Made by a program: the position numbers and the translations under genes. This document shows positions 10,301-22,022 of a stretch of DNA of 64,000 bases, piece after piece (the stretch's first letter is position 1; each line of letters begins with the position of its first letter). The notes beneath the pieces are model-generated. The model was not told the origin of the DNA. It saw nothing but the letters and a program-made list of their open reading frames with translations, and did no database searches. Origin of the DNA: Talinum fruticosum (lineage: Eukaryota; Streptophyta; Magnoliopsida; Caryophyllales; Talinaceae); the NCBI GenBank assembly GCA_021018815.1, contig JAITYX010000033.1, forward strand, positions 3,590,001 through 3,654,000, in the 5' to 3' direction.

Positions 10301-13300
10301 TATCCATGCAAAAGACACCAACAAACAAAACATAAAATTAATACGAAAATTTGAAAAATCCATGTTAATTTAGAAGGAAGATCTTATTAATTAGTTTTAT
10401 GAGGATAGCGGTGATACATAGCCACACCTTTTCTCCGCTAAATGCCAATGTAATATATATATTGAAGGTGTAAGGCTTATTCTACTATATTGCGTTTATT
10501 TGTATTTGATCGTGACTTGATTAGAGCTAATTTTTTACGATATTCTCATAAAAAGTAGAATTATGTCAGTATAGATTTACTTTATGCAAAATAATATAAG
10601 TCTTAATTAATACAAGATATAATTTAATCTCAACTTTAAAAGTTGTATTATCATATATTAAATTAATAAATAATGAGTATAATTTTTTATCATGAAATAA
10701 TGAGTATAATTAAATAGTGTTATAGTGTTACAACTTATAAAGCATGCAATCTCATATTTTTATTTATAACTTTTAGTAATTATAGAATTAAACGTATGAA
10801 ATATCTTTTAGATAAGATTAATTCAATTATAATATTGAAACATTATAATTGATCATTAAATGTAACCTATTGAAAATTTGATCATTTATATTAGTTTTGG
10901 TGGAGATAAGATAGTTAAGCTTACTACAAAACATATATGATATTCATCAATTGAACGTAAGACTTACATACGGAAAAACAGGTGATAAGCCATATAAATC
11001 AACATAATTTAGTATGGTGAATTCTATATATGTTGTAATTTGTACACAAACTTCACATCCTTCCCAATTCCCACAAATCAAGATTCATCAAAATTTCATA
11101 TACACTATACTTTCTATAAAATTAAAAATATTTGTTCTCATTATAGAGAACCCCCTAAATATTTGTTATGCTTACTGTATAATTCGTTTGATTAACAAAT
11201 ATTTCAATATTAAATAAATATTTTTCACTCTAAGAATATACTTTTCCATTGTTTTAATATCCTAAGATAATAATTTCTCCAAAAAATTTCTATAATAATA
11301 TCTTGATAAAGTACACCAAGGATTTCAATTTTCACATATGAATATGAATCAAAGATGGAAATGATTGGAACACAAATGAATTCGTAAGTATATACGAGGT
11401 GCCCAATTTCTCACAAATATGTAAGTTATATATAAAGTTAAGAGGGTTGAAGTGATGTATGATTTTTAATTTTTCTTATTTATTCTTCTTTTTAACTTAA
11501 ATTGTAGGAATGAAATTGATATTTTGTCATTTATCTCATTCAGTTATCAAAGTTTATTTAATTTAATTTTAATAAATTCACCCATCCCATTCGGTTATTT
11601 AGTTCTCTCTCCCTTCGCCAGGCTCTCTCTCTACCATTTCATTTAATTTATACATCTTTTAAATGTTTAGTTATATGCAAGTTTTTAAATCTTTTGGTAC
11701 TATTTTTTTGTATATTTGTATGTTATTATTTCACAAAATTATTTTTATGCAATCCGCACATATTTATGTATAAATTAAAGCTAGTAATAACTAAAGCAAT
11801 CATCCACCTATAAACGCTTAGTAACGAATAATAAGAAAAAGAATGTTAATAATTTCCATTAGAAAACAAATACAGTAGAATTTTACTACAGCAACTAGGC
11901 ACATACTTAAACTCTGTTAAGTTTTTGATATCTGAAAAACAAATTATTTTTCTAATAGAATTTGACAAACATATATCAATCAAAATCAATATACTATTTA
12001 ATTATACAATACTCCGTATTATATTATTTGTTATATGCAAATGTACAGCTAATTATATACAATAAGTTGGATTGTGTTCGTTATATTAATGAGGATTAAG
12101 AATACTCAAGGTTGTACGATTCCTACAAACTTTCAAATAACTTTTGTAGATGGTAGTTCATTATACTAGTCCGGACCCGTGATATGTACGAAATAATGTT
12201 GTACAATGCATAAGTTAAGAAATTATTAAATTACGGAGCGATGTTATACTTGTGAGTTTCTTTTTCTCCATCATTTGATTTTATTGAATGTTTTCACTTT
12301 CAATAACATTATTTTACATGTTATCCCCTCATAGCGAAAACGTTTTCATGACTCATCAAAGTTATCGAACCCAATAGATAAAAATCATTAGAGCCCATCA
12401 CACTTTCATCTTCCAATCATTCTAAATTTCAAAAGAATAAATAAATAATCTAAAATAATAAATAAAAAAGAATGTTAAAAAATATCGTCAAGGTTTTAAG
12501 ATTACACTCGTGATTTGGAATATTAAGAAGCCAAACCCCTCTAAGAATCAAACAATTTAAATAATCCTAACTCGTACAGCTTATAAAAATAGTGTGACAA
12601 TATGTTTGGGTATCAAAAGGTAAATATTAGTAGGAAAAGGAATAATATATGATTGGTAATATTGAGTTAGATGACCTATAGATGACAATAAATATCATTA
12701 TGTCACAAATTAATATTACAACACAAAGTACTATCAAATCAATAAAAGAATATCAAACTTATAACTTATAACTCTTTACAAATTTAATACTAATTTAACT
12801 CAATAGACGCCGAGATAAATATTTATATGCAACCAACCTACTAAAACATCATTGACTTAAATATTACACGAACTTTTAAAAAGTATACATATACCCATAA
12901 TGGGATCTCATTTTTTAAAATTATAAGGTGAATATAATAATTTATCCATTCTTACCTAATCTGCATACGAAGATAATTAAACATATAATAACTACTTATA
13001 TTGAGATTAATAGTGAAAAATATTATAATGATAGAAGTGATCCAAATATATTTAACAATAATAGGTAATTTGTATCATAATAAAGGGCATGATAGGTCAA
13101 TTCGCGGCATAGGGTAATAAAATCATCTTTGTTTTGTACTTATATTGAAAATTAATCGCGATTTTAGTAGTGAATCAATGGGGCAAAAATATTGATACAA
13201 TTGAGATTTTATAAATACACGTTTTACTTGATTAACAACCAATTGCTTCCCTTGAGACACAACTCTTTCTCTTAATTAATTAACATAATAAGAGTAACAT

Positions 13301-14423
13301 GAAGTTCTATTTCAAGAAAGCGGGAGGTTTGATGGCAAATACTCATCTTTTAATAATTTAGAAAACTTATAATAGTAAAAGATATGATTTAAATGTGTTT
13401 GTCAATAATAAGTCACAAATATACATGTTAGGAAGAAACTAAAATAAACTGTATTTGTAACAAAAAAAAAAAATGATCTGTATGTTGTGCAAAAATTTTG
13501 AGGCTAACGAATTTATTCGAAATCCTATGGGTTTAATAGAAGTTGACATATTAAGTTTACAATCCTTTAAATATAACACAAATTACGAACTTAAAGTACA
13601 CAAATTACTGAACTAAAGTAATATAATTCATAACTTTTTATTCATTACGTTTTATTCCACAACATATGTTAGTATTAATTTTCTTAGTTTTTATAACTGA
13701 TTTGATAGTTTTTTTGATTTTTTTGTAACTTAGATTAAAGCAGGTCTTTAATTTAATAAATTTATAAATTTAGTTTTTTCATTTTGATTTTAGGTGTTTA
13801 GGATATATTCAGGTACAAAAATAATTTTAATATTCTGGTAATTTAATTATTTATTTTCTCATTTATTTAGTGCAATTTATTATTTGTTTTACTTTCTGTT
13901 TAAGATTATATTTTTATTTTATTATTTTTAATTCTGTTTAATTTTTCTGGAAAACTATAAAAAAAAATATTTTTTGGTTTTAGGTTACTTTTATATTATT
14001 TCAGATTTTTTATTTTCTTTATTATATAATTTTGTTTAAGACTATATAATTTTCTACTTAGTTTTGTTTTTATTTTCTGTTTTATATTTTTATGAATTAA
14101 TTAGGATGATTAATTATTATTTAATTTTTATATTAAGATTAGATAATTTTATAATATATAACTGATTTGATAATTTTTCATACTTATTTACTAATTTAGG
14201 TTAAAGTATGTTTTTAATTTAATAAATTTATAAATTTAGTTTTTTCATTTTTATTTTAGCTTTTTAGGCTATTGGGTCCATAAAATAGTTTTAATATTTT
14301 TGTAATTTAATTATTTATTTTTGTACTTATTTAGTGCATTTTATTATTTGTTTAACTTTTTGTTTAAGATTATGTTTTTATTTTAATATTTTTGATTTTG
14401 TTTAATTTTCATGAAAAATTATA

Positions 14424-14469
<46 letters not shown>

Positions 14470-17400
14470 ATATTTATTTTGGCATGGAGTAAAAAAGAGT
14501 CCATATATGAGTGGAAACCAATTTTTTTAATGATAAATTATTATTTTTTTTATTGGACGAAATTCCTAAATTCACTCTCATACTATCATGTCAGCTTTTT
14601 GAAAAGATTGACATTATATTATGTATAAATTATTGCGGATCCAAATTAAAATTAAGTGGCATCAGGGTCAAATGGAAATATATATATATATGATTTAAAT
14701 ATTATTGCTAAAATTGATTTTTTAGGTTCGAAGTACTAAAAATGAAATTAAATAGCTAATACATTATAATTATAAAATAAAATTAAACCACTAATACATT
14801 ACAATTCTCCTTGCAGAGGTTTCATCTTCTAAAACTGAAGCATGATTTTTTTCATTATTTACAATTCTGAAAAACCGTCCCCAAAATAAGTAATAATAGC
14901 ATTATGTAAAAAATCTATGCATTTGCAACTGAAAAAGATTGAAATTAGTCTTACATTTGTCATTCTCCTCATTCAAATATTGAATAACCTTACATTTCAT
15001 AACTTCACAAATCAAAATCAAAGTTGTATTCCAAATTGCATTCAATAAAAGTCTTACATTTCATGATTTTACAAAATCAAAATTACTCAATTCGAATCAA
15101 AATTGTATTTATAACTTCACAAACTCAAAATTAATCAAATCAAGATTGAAAAATCTTACATTTCATGAACATGGAGTGACCTACAACTCTATCCAACAAT
15201 AATATTAAACAATTAAACAATCTATAATTGCAATCTATAAAAGTCTAAAACAACACTTCATTCACAAACTAAAGTGAATTAAACACAAATATGCTAAGAA
15301 AGAACCCAATTCAGAAAATAAATCTCAATATCAGATTTTAATAAGAAACTTAGATCAATTAACGAGTGGAGTGGAGTGGGCGGATGCGGGATTTTGGCCG
15401 AGCAAGCTGCTACACAAAGGGATAGTTAGCTACAACAATTGGGGGCTAGTTGCGCAGCCGGCTAAGTGAGTCACTAGCCGCAAGTGCATGAGTAAGGAGG
15501 AGTGGGGCGAGGCAAGGGCGTGTGTTAAGGTTTGGTGACCAAAGAGAAAAGTCGAGCAGCGGGGCGGGGCGAGGCACGCATGCAAGTCATGACAAGGGTT
15601 TTCGACCAGGTAGCCACGCACGCAAATCACGGCCGGCCACCATGACTTAGCTTAGGGAAATGAGGAGAAGTAGGGCGTGGTGTGTCTGTTATTCTAGGGT
15701 TTTATGGCCAAAGAAATTGGAGAGCAAGCAAGAGTGTGAGAAGTGAGAAGTGAGAAATGAGAAGTTATTTAGGAAGGGGACCCTCATAATGTTTACAAAA
15801 AATATGGAATGAAATAAAATAAAAAAAAAACTTCCCTTAGGATTCGAACATGGGCATGCTTGATTAATTTGAACTGCCTTAACCATTACACTATCTATCA
15901 CTTTTTTAATATTTTGTGGTGTCGGATTATATATATCTAGTTTTTGAAAATCTTTTCATATGTAACTTTTCTTTTTCAAAAACGAGTGGTGTCAAGCGAC
16001 ACCACTCCTTAAACACTAGATCCGCCCTTGTTTTTATGTAAATGAGGTTTTAGTCTAGCGGACTTGATTGAAGTCCTAAGTAGATACCAGAGTTGGATTC
16101 GTTTTTTCTCATTATATTATATTGTCCTTTTTGTAACTCATTTGGATAAAAAAGATTACATTACTCTTTTATTTATTCTTCATGGAACATAATGAGTATA
16201 CTACAACCCAAACAAGAAACAAGTTTTCGCCTTGTATCATACAAAAATTACCGTAACTTTTTTCATTCAGCTTAAATTTTATCTCTTATTAGATGAGCTA
16301 ATATTCACTAAGAGTGTGTTTGGTTGGAGTAAAAATCATTATTTTAGAAAGTTATTTTTCCATTTTAAGGTGTTTGATAATAAATGGAGGAAAATTTAAT
16401 TTTTAAGGAAAAATGGTTTTACCCAAACCAAACGAAAATGTTTTCCATTTTCATACCATACAAGTTAGATTTTCTATCTCACTTTGCACCTTCTTCCTCA
16501 TCCCCTATCGGAAAATTAGTTGTTTGTTGTTGTAGCTCTAGCTCCCTCCGACTTATGCCTATCTCTCTCCTCCACCACATCTTTAGTCCATACACCGTGG
16601 CGTCTTTTCTTCCAAGGATGGCTTCCGCGCTTCTAGCTAGTTTTTCTCTGAGGTTGACGGTGTATAGAATACAGATCCAGAACAGGGAGAGTGAGAACTT
16701 ACTGAAAAGTGGGTGGAATTTCTTCGGAGAAGGCCGTCGTCGACTGCTATGCCAGATGGAGTTGGACGGCTCAGGTTCTAAGTTGGTCACAAATCGGGGC
16801 AGAGTTGGTTCTAACTTGATCAAAGTATATGCCAATTACAAAAAGAAACAGGTTCGTAGAGAGAGGCAGATGGCGGAGTAGAGGAGAAGAGATAGAGAGA
16901 GAGATTGTTGGAGAAGGCATATGAGAGAGACTGAGAAAGGGAAGGGCAAAGGAAGATAATTGCTTTGAATTTTGGATATTGAAATGAAGAGGTAATTAAT
17001 TTTCTGAGATGATTCCCAAACATACAAAAATGACAATGAAAAATTATTCAAGAATGATATGTGACTTCTGTAAGACACATCTTAAATGTCTTCTGTCAAC
17101 TTAAAAATTATTATATTATGTAAGGAATTAAATAAGAATGATATGATTGAATGGTATAATTGTATTACAACTTATAAATTATGTAAATCATAATTTTATC
17201 CATCATTTTTTATATTTGTAAAATTATGCGTATGATACAACTTCTAAGTAGGGCTGATCCGATTAGGGTGTCATTTGATACTTATTGGCGTAATCGACAA
17301 TTATTAAAACTTTACCTTCATAATCAATCATAATTATTAAAAAAATAATAGTTTTAAATAATAAAATATATTAATATAGACCAACACAAAACATTTTAAG

Positions 17401-20150
17401 AGCGTTTTCATGTAAGACACATATCATCATATCAAAAAAATTTTTAAGAAACTTTCAACCAAAGACACCCTATATTGAATTTATCTTCAGTTTCGTCATG
17501 TTAAGACTTAACCTAGGAAGTATAATCCTACTTGCAGGGGAGGGGAAAAAGAAATCATTTTCAAGCGCGAAAAATTTAAGTAATAATTTTTGGAACCAGC
17601 GTAGAAAATAATTTTTGAAACCATTAAGAATTGGGTACAATGATTTTTCGACCCTTTTCCATTATCAAAATTAACTTTTTGGTTAATTTTTCATATTGTA
17701 ATATAAATTAACCATTATATCCCTTAATAAAAACAATACTTTTTTATTTAAAATTCAACTTCTCACGAAATTTGTGTGTTGAATAGAATGAGTCAGAATG
17801 TAGAGGACATTTGAAAGAGAAAAGAAATCTTCAAATTTTAAAAGGAGATATTATTTTTAATGAGAGGCAATTTATATGATAAATTTAAAAATTGGCCAGA
17901 AAATTAACTTTAATACCAAAAAGAGCCAAAAATTTATTATACTCAGTTTATGATGGTTTTAAAAATTATTTTCTAAATTCACTTGTTCCAAAAACTATTA
18001 CTATTGCACCCACAAGTAAATTTTTCAAGCGGTAGATTTTAAGCCTTAAATTAGTAGTTGAAACTAAACACCACAATGCTTATTTAAAGATGTTTAATTC
18101 CTCTTATGTAATGTGTAACGTGACACATAGTTTCGTATCTCCATTTTAGTTTTATTATATTGATTTTAGAAAATTTCATCAACTATTTTTTAATGTATTT
18201 TGGATCAAATACAATGAATATTAGAATCCACAAGTGGTGATCTTATATATTCATACGTAGACAACTTTTATCTTTACTAATATTTTTACAAGCAGTCTTA
18301 TATTATATACATTTAGTGTCATGCTTAACTTAGGCCCAAGGGATAAGGATAATCCCACTTGCAGTGGGGGGATGGGGAAATTATTCTCAAGTGGTGGCGT
18401 TTTTAAGCCCCTAAACAAGTAGTTTGAATGTAAAAAATGCAATGCTTGTTTAAAATTGTTGAATTCCTGTTACGTTACGTTACATATATTTTTTCATCTC
18501 CATTTTACTTTTATTATATTGATTTTGATTGGTTAAACGAGGTAAAGATCAACAATAAAATTCTAGGTTTGGTTTTCAAAATGTATTCTTCTGATTGTGA
18601 AGGCCATTTTTTCATCAAAAGTTAGATAGAACATTGTATTTAATTTTAATAGATCAAAATTAGAAAAAAACTATTCTAAACAGAGGAGGTATACTTTTGA
18701 TATCCTATATCCAGATCTATGGATCCGGATAATAGGAGATAAAAAGTAAACAACTTTGTTTTCTCACCTAATCCCCCTAATTCTCACTCGCAATTATTTG
18801 ATACCATGTGACTCGAGGCTATATATTACGAGTCCATAGTGTAAGAGATAGATAAGTTAGTACTTCAACAAATCTTTTTAAATAAAGTTTTCCAAATTAA
18901 CAATGAAATAAATTTGAGTCATTCTTCATTACAAATTTCATATCTGTGCATACAGAAAATTTTAGAACTAAATATTTTTAAATAATCTATTGATAAAAAG
19001 TGTAACAATTAAACCCCATGACAACTAGTTAAGGATTTTGAATGAATAAATATATAAAAAACATACCCTCTATGTATATGATTCGATTCGTTAATTGTGT
19101 TTGAGCAATTGTGCGAAACCCCAGGTACAAGGAGGAACGCTACGGGCATCAGACGCATTCCCTGAAGATCGCCATCTGATCGAATTGAAGTCCGACCGAA
19201 GCACAGAATCAATCCAGTACCAAGACATCACATTCCGCGACATCCTATTTGACTCCTCTTTCCGTGGTGGAGGAATATCCATAGTGAATTCTGCTCGAAT
19301 CCGAATAACCAATTGCTACTTCCTCCACTTCACAACTCAAGGAGTTGCACTTCAAGGCGGCCACGAGACCTTCATTTCCAATACCTTTCTTGGGCAGAAA
19401 GAAACTGTTGGAGGTTCCCCAGAAGAGCGGGGGTTCACAGGTACTGCAATTGATATCGCGAGCAATGACAATGCCATAACTGATGTTGCCATCTTCTCCG
19501 CTGCCATTGGCATTGTCTTGCGAGGCCAGGCTAACATAATCACCGGAGTCCACTGCTATAACAAGGCCACCGTGTTTGGTGGAATTGGGATATTGCTTAA
19601 ACTACCAGGGTTAGCACAGACTAGGATCGACAATTGCTACTTGGATTATAACTCCATTGTCATGGAAGACCCAGTTCAAGTGCATGTCACAGACAGCTTC
19701 TTTTTAGGGGATGGAAACGTGGTCCTAAAATCCATTAATGGACAAATTTCTGGGTTAAACATTGTGAACAACATGTTCAATGGCGACCCCAAGATTATGA
19801 AGCCCATTGTGGAGTTGGATGGAGTGTTCGGAAAGATCGATCAGGTGGTTGTTGATTATAACAACGCGATTGGGATGGCGATGAGGTCGACTGTGGGCCG
19901 ATTGAGCGTGACAGGAAGGAATGCTACGATGTGGGTGGCTGATTTTTCAAAGTTGTTGCTGTTTCCTAATAGGGTAGCTCATGTGCACCATTCCTTTTAC
20001 AGGAAGGAAGGAGCAGCTAGCGGATTCCCAATTCATGCAGTTACAGATGTGTCAAGTAATGTGGTAACGATTGAGAGTGATAGGGTTGTTGATGGTGTGG
20101 TTTCAGTGGTGGTGGATCAGTACAATGTAGCTGGAGAAGGGTTTATTTGA
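7161..20150 (+). CDS. QRT3-like: QUARTET3-like polygalacturonase gene (three exons, frameshifted as assembled)
   Basis: The product resembles Arabidopsis QRT3, an endo-polygalacturonase of the pectate-lyase_3/GH28-like fold that breaks down pectin in the pollen mother-cell wall so that microspores separate. Exons inferred by splice consensus and protein continuity: 7161-7322, 10023-10246, 19125-20150, all joined in phase 0. The total would be about 469 residues, close to QRT3. Exon 1 encodes a hydrophobic signal peptide (GLLFFFLLLVLENAMA), so the enzyme would be secreted. Exons 2 and 3 carry RVFYPTGYGADPTG, GGVVLDFQGGSY, GGHETFISNTFLG, SNDNAITD and GVHCYNKAT, all characteristic of this subfamily. 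The GA run at 10070-10080 is 2 bases too long, which shifts the frame to a stop at 10140-10142. The gene is therefore either a pseudogene, misassembled, or rescued by another acceptor. Intron 2 (8,878 bp) is packed with repeats. Confidence 0.85.
7323..10022 (+). other. Intron 1 of the QRT3-like gene (2.7 kb)
   Basis: AT-rich, with no coding sequence recognised. Two related AT-rich blocks, about 8580-8670 and 9095-9215, share GGTGGAGTNACTCANAGGTT followed by a similar tail, so they look like copies of one short dispersed repeat. A GC-richer patch at 9495-9670 has no recognisable content. Confidence 0.5.
10023..10246 (+). CDS. QRT3-like: QRT3-like exon 2, with a 2-bp frameshift
   Basis: The exon follows a TGCAG acceptor and ends at a GTATGT donor. 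From 10023 the frame reads EGRVFYPTGYGADPTG, which is the family consensus. After the GA run (10070-10080) the conserved SSDAILGAVADAFQ and DLGGVVLDFQGGSYIISEPISFPPRVGN sit in another frame. Removing one GA unit would make the two halves continuous and the exon 222 bases long, keeping phase 0. The polypyrimidine tract before the acceptor is weak. Confidence 0.75.
10247..13680 (+). other. Intron 2, first part: AT-rich, no gene seen
   Basis: Very AT-rich sequence. The phrase ACTCCGTA (12012) and CCGGACCCGTGATATGTACG (about 12171-12190) resemble words often seen in plant transposon ends, but no boundaries could be set. No coding region is supported. Confidence 0.4.
13696..14415. repeat. Pair of direct repeats of about 260 bp in intron 2
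   Basis: Blocks at about 13696-13955 and 14158-14415 share long stretches in the same order: ACTGATTTGATA, TTTAATTTAATAAATTTATA, TTTAATTATTTATTTT and GTTTAAGATTAT. About 200 bases lie between them. They are copies of the same unidentified AT-rich repeat. Confidence 0.65.
14426..14470. repeat. (ATT)n microsatellite
   Basis: About 15 uninterrupted ATT units. It produces a false poly-isoleucine open frame. Confidence 0.9.
15360..16018. mobile_element. Unclassified transposon-like relic in intron 2
   Basis: This is a GC-richer island inside AT-rich intron sequence. It contains a minus-strand tRNA-like segment (15836-15900), and near its right edge a 10-bp perfect stem with a 4-base loop at 15984-16007, followed 8 bases later by CTAG (16016-16019). 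The composition and hairpin suggest a mobile-element end, but no target duplication or coding sequence was found. Confidence 0.35.
15836..15900 (-). other. tRNA-like (pol III promoter-like) segment
   Basis: On the minus strand there is an A-box-like TAATGGTTAAGGC and, 30 bases on, a B-box-like GTTCGAATCC. No cloverleaf stems form, so it is not a tRNA gene. It could be the head of a SINE or a decayed tRNA-derived repeat. Confidence 0.3.
16311..17050. mobile_element. Possible terminal-inverted-repeat DNA element in intron 2
   Basis: The left edge reads GTGTTTGGTTGGAGTAAAAA and the right edge, reversed, reads TATGTTTGGGAATCAT. Both continue into loosely matching AT-rich arms, a style common in plant hAT-like or P-like MITEs. 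The interior has a 165-codon plus-strand open frame without recognised domains. No clear target duplication was found. Confidence 0.3.
17505..18530. repeat. Direct duplication in intron 2, first copy interrupted by the MITE
   Basis: First copy: about 17505-17567 plus 18032-18185. Second copy: about 18320-18530. Shared words in the same order are ATAATCC.ACTTGCAG, ATGCTT.TTTAAA, TTGAATTCCT-like and CTCCATTTTA.TTTTATTATATTGATTTT. The second copy shows the empty state of the MITE insertion. Confidence 0.6.
17568..18021. mobile_element. MITE with long inverted repeats and a 10-bp target duplication
   Basis: The element is flanked by TTTTCAAGCG at 17558-17567 and at 18022-18031. Its two arms of about 120 bases are imperfect reverse complements; they share TAATTTTTGGAAC, TAGAAAATAATTTTT and TTAACTTTTTGG-like words. 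A 9-11 bp target duplication points to the Mutator superfamily. It lies inside a block that also occurs, without the insertion, at about 18320-18520. Confidence 0.7.
19125..20150 (+). CDS. QRT3-like: QRT3-like exon 3 (main catalytic-fold part)
   Basis: It follows a CCCCAG acceptor, starts VQGGTLRASDAFPEDRHLIEL, runs open for 341 codons and stops at TGA 20148-20150. It contains the right-handed beta-helix part of the enzyme, with FRGGGISIVNSARIRITNCY, GGHETFISN and IDNCYLDYNSIVMEDP. There is no internal stop or frameshift in more than 1 kb. That is notable beside the frameshift in exon 2 and suggests recent or continuing constraint. Confidence 0.9.
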   Translation, partial: VQGGTLRASDAFPEDRHLIELKSDRSTESIQYQDITFRDILFDSSFRGGGISIVNSARIRITNCYFLHFTTQGVALQGGHETFISNTFLGQKETVGGSPEERGFTGTAIDIASNDNAITDVAIFSAAIGIVLRGQANIITGVHCYNKATVFGGIGILLKLPGLAQTRIDNCYLDYNSIVMEDPVQVHVTDSFFLGDGNVVLKSINGQISGLNIVNNMFNGDPKIMKPIVELDGVFGKIDQVVVDYNNAIGMAMRSTVGRLSVTGRNATMWVADFSKLLLFPNRVAHVHHSFYRKEGAASGFPIHAVTDVSSNVVTIESDRVVDGVVSVVVDQYNVAGEGFI

Positions 20151-20182
20151 AATTTTAGGGGTGTTGATTTATGTGATCTATG

Positions 20183-20188
20183 AATAAA
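20183..20188 (+). terminator. Poly(A) signal AATAAA
   Basis: A perfect AATAAA, 33 bases after the stop codon of the QRT3-like gene. Confidence 0.55.
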
Positions 20189-20220
20189 CATTATGTCATA
20201 CAACATATATAATTACTTGA

Positions 20221-22022
20221 TTTTTTTTTCGAAGAAAACAAAATAATATAAATAAATAGTTCAAGTACACCAGTCCATCAATAGGTGGGGCAATAACACA
20301 CACGATAGGGCAACCTCACCAAGGGCTAGCAAAAAGGAACATCACCATCCCAAAAGCCCAAAAACCACACCCAGCAAGAAACAAAGGAGCATCGAAACAA
20401 AGTTAAAGAAAAAAACGACACTCATTAGTTGTTGATGGCCACCATGAGATATGTCTGGATAAGTCTATTGATATTAAGTGCTTCTTCATTAGCCTTGATA
20501 ATCCACTTCAACTCGGGAGGGCGAAGAGTGTGAACCCTCAAGGGTTCCATTTGATCTTCATTGAGGATAACAAGAGCGTAAGCCACCATATTCACTTGTT
20601 TGATCACATGATTAATTTTGATGTTCCACGGTTTCAGTATCGGACTCTTAACTTGTCCCACAAAATAGGCAATGGGGTCATTACTAAACTCTCCTTCCTC
20701 CAAAAGCTTGTTAATGGCTTCAACTTCCTGGTCAATCTCGAACTTGGGGATACTTAACTCCTATGCTTTACAAAGGGATTCTTTAAGGCCCTTAAGCATG
20801 GCCATAACATTGTTGCCACTCGTAGACGAGTAATGGTAACTCCAAAGAACCACCTATACCTAACAGCTTCTCATAACGCATGCAGCAATGAATCTTCCTT
20901 TCTCTACGTGCTAATGGTATCCAATGTTCAGTTTGAAGTGGGCCTTGATAGGTGGCGTCCAAAGAACCAAAGGGTATTTTTCGAAACTCCGGTCCTTGCA
21001 CTCTTGAAATCTCGTTAGCAACTTTAATATTTGAGCGAATATCATTCCATAGACTTTGCGTCATTGGGCAAGCATTATAGAATCCACACCTGTTGCGGTA
21101 ATTCCAAATATACCAACAAATAGCAAGGAAATTCAAAACTTAGTATTTATTCTCCCTAAGGTTAAGATTAATCCATTGTATCTAGCCCTCTTTAAAACAA
21201 TGTACAACCAGGTTTGAGCAATTATTATTTATGAATTTGACCCACGTAACGACCGCTTAAGGGCAGTCTCTAAATAGGTGGAGGTGTGTTGCAAACGGGT
21301 TCTAATAAATTGGACATCTAGGGTTCAGAGTTAGGGATGCATTGAGGCAGGAGACTCTCAACCGGCAATCCCTTAAAACAAGAACACCACATCAAAGTTC
21401 TATGTTTGAACTTAGCTACATTCTTCCAAATTGCATTCCACCCGATGAGGGGCGGGGGTAAGGGGGCTCGGTGTCCCGGGTTAATGGTTTTATAAAGGCT
21501 TTGGATAGAGAAAAAGCCATTAGAGTGGAGCATTCCTAGATAAGCATGTCCTTGGGCTCCGGAGGCAATGGGGAGGGAGCATAAGAACTAAATCAGCAAT
21601 GTCTTTGGTAAACAAGCCATTTATGCGTCTTTGAATCCATCGCCCTCTAGGAGCTAAGGAAGAGACATGTAAATATTCAATCGTCGGGGTGGGATAACAT
21701 TCTTAATCTCAATGTGAGGTCCACAAGGAAGCCATTTGTCAATCTAGATAGACGTCTCTCCACCATTCCTAATTTTGATGATTGCATTAGAGGACAACGG
21801 ATGTTGGGCTTTGAGAAGGTTGCGCTAAATAGGTGAGTGATAAGGCTTAGGGTAGCAAATATCAAGGTGCTCTATGTCAAAATACTTGGCTCTACAAAGT
21901 TGGACCCATAAAATAGGATCATTCTAGACGACCCTCCAAAGTTGTTTCGTAAGGAAGCAAAGGTTCCACTTGTCTAACCTCTTAATGCCACATCACTAGT
22001 GACCACTTCCCATTATAGCGTT
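20221..22022 (-). pseudogene. 3' end of a LINE: zinc-finger (zf-RVT) and RNase H remnants
   Basis: Minus-strand translation gives, in order, a zf-RVT-like region at about 21534-21300 (FSIQSLYKTI, AIWKNVAKFKHRTLMWC), the WYIWNYRNRC phrase at about 21110, and an RNase H end near 20600 (INHVIKQVNMVAYALV). This order is typical of plant LINE ORF2 C-termini. A T-run at 20220-20230 is the reverse of a poly(A) tail and marks the 3' end, only about 70 bases past the host stop codon. Many frame breaks show it is dead. Confidence 0.7.

Noticed and set aside
14392..14628. Open frame with a long poly-isoleucine run
   Set aside because: It is the translation of an (ATT)n microsatellite in an intron.
15836..15900. 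A real tRNA gene
   Set aside because: Only A- and B-box-like words are present; acceptor and anticodon stems do not form.
16384..16881. 165-codon open frame in intron 2
   Set aside because: No recognisable domain, and it lies inside a probable transposable element; a minus-strand frame covers the same bases equally well.
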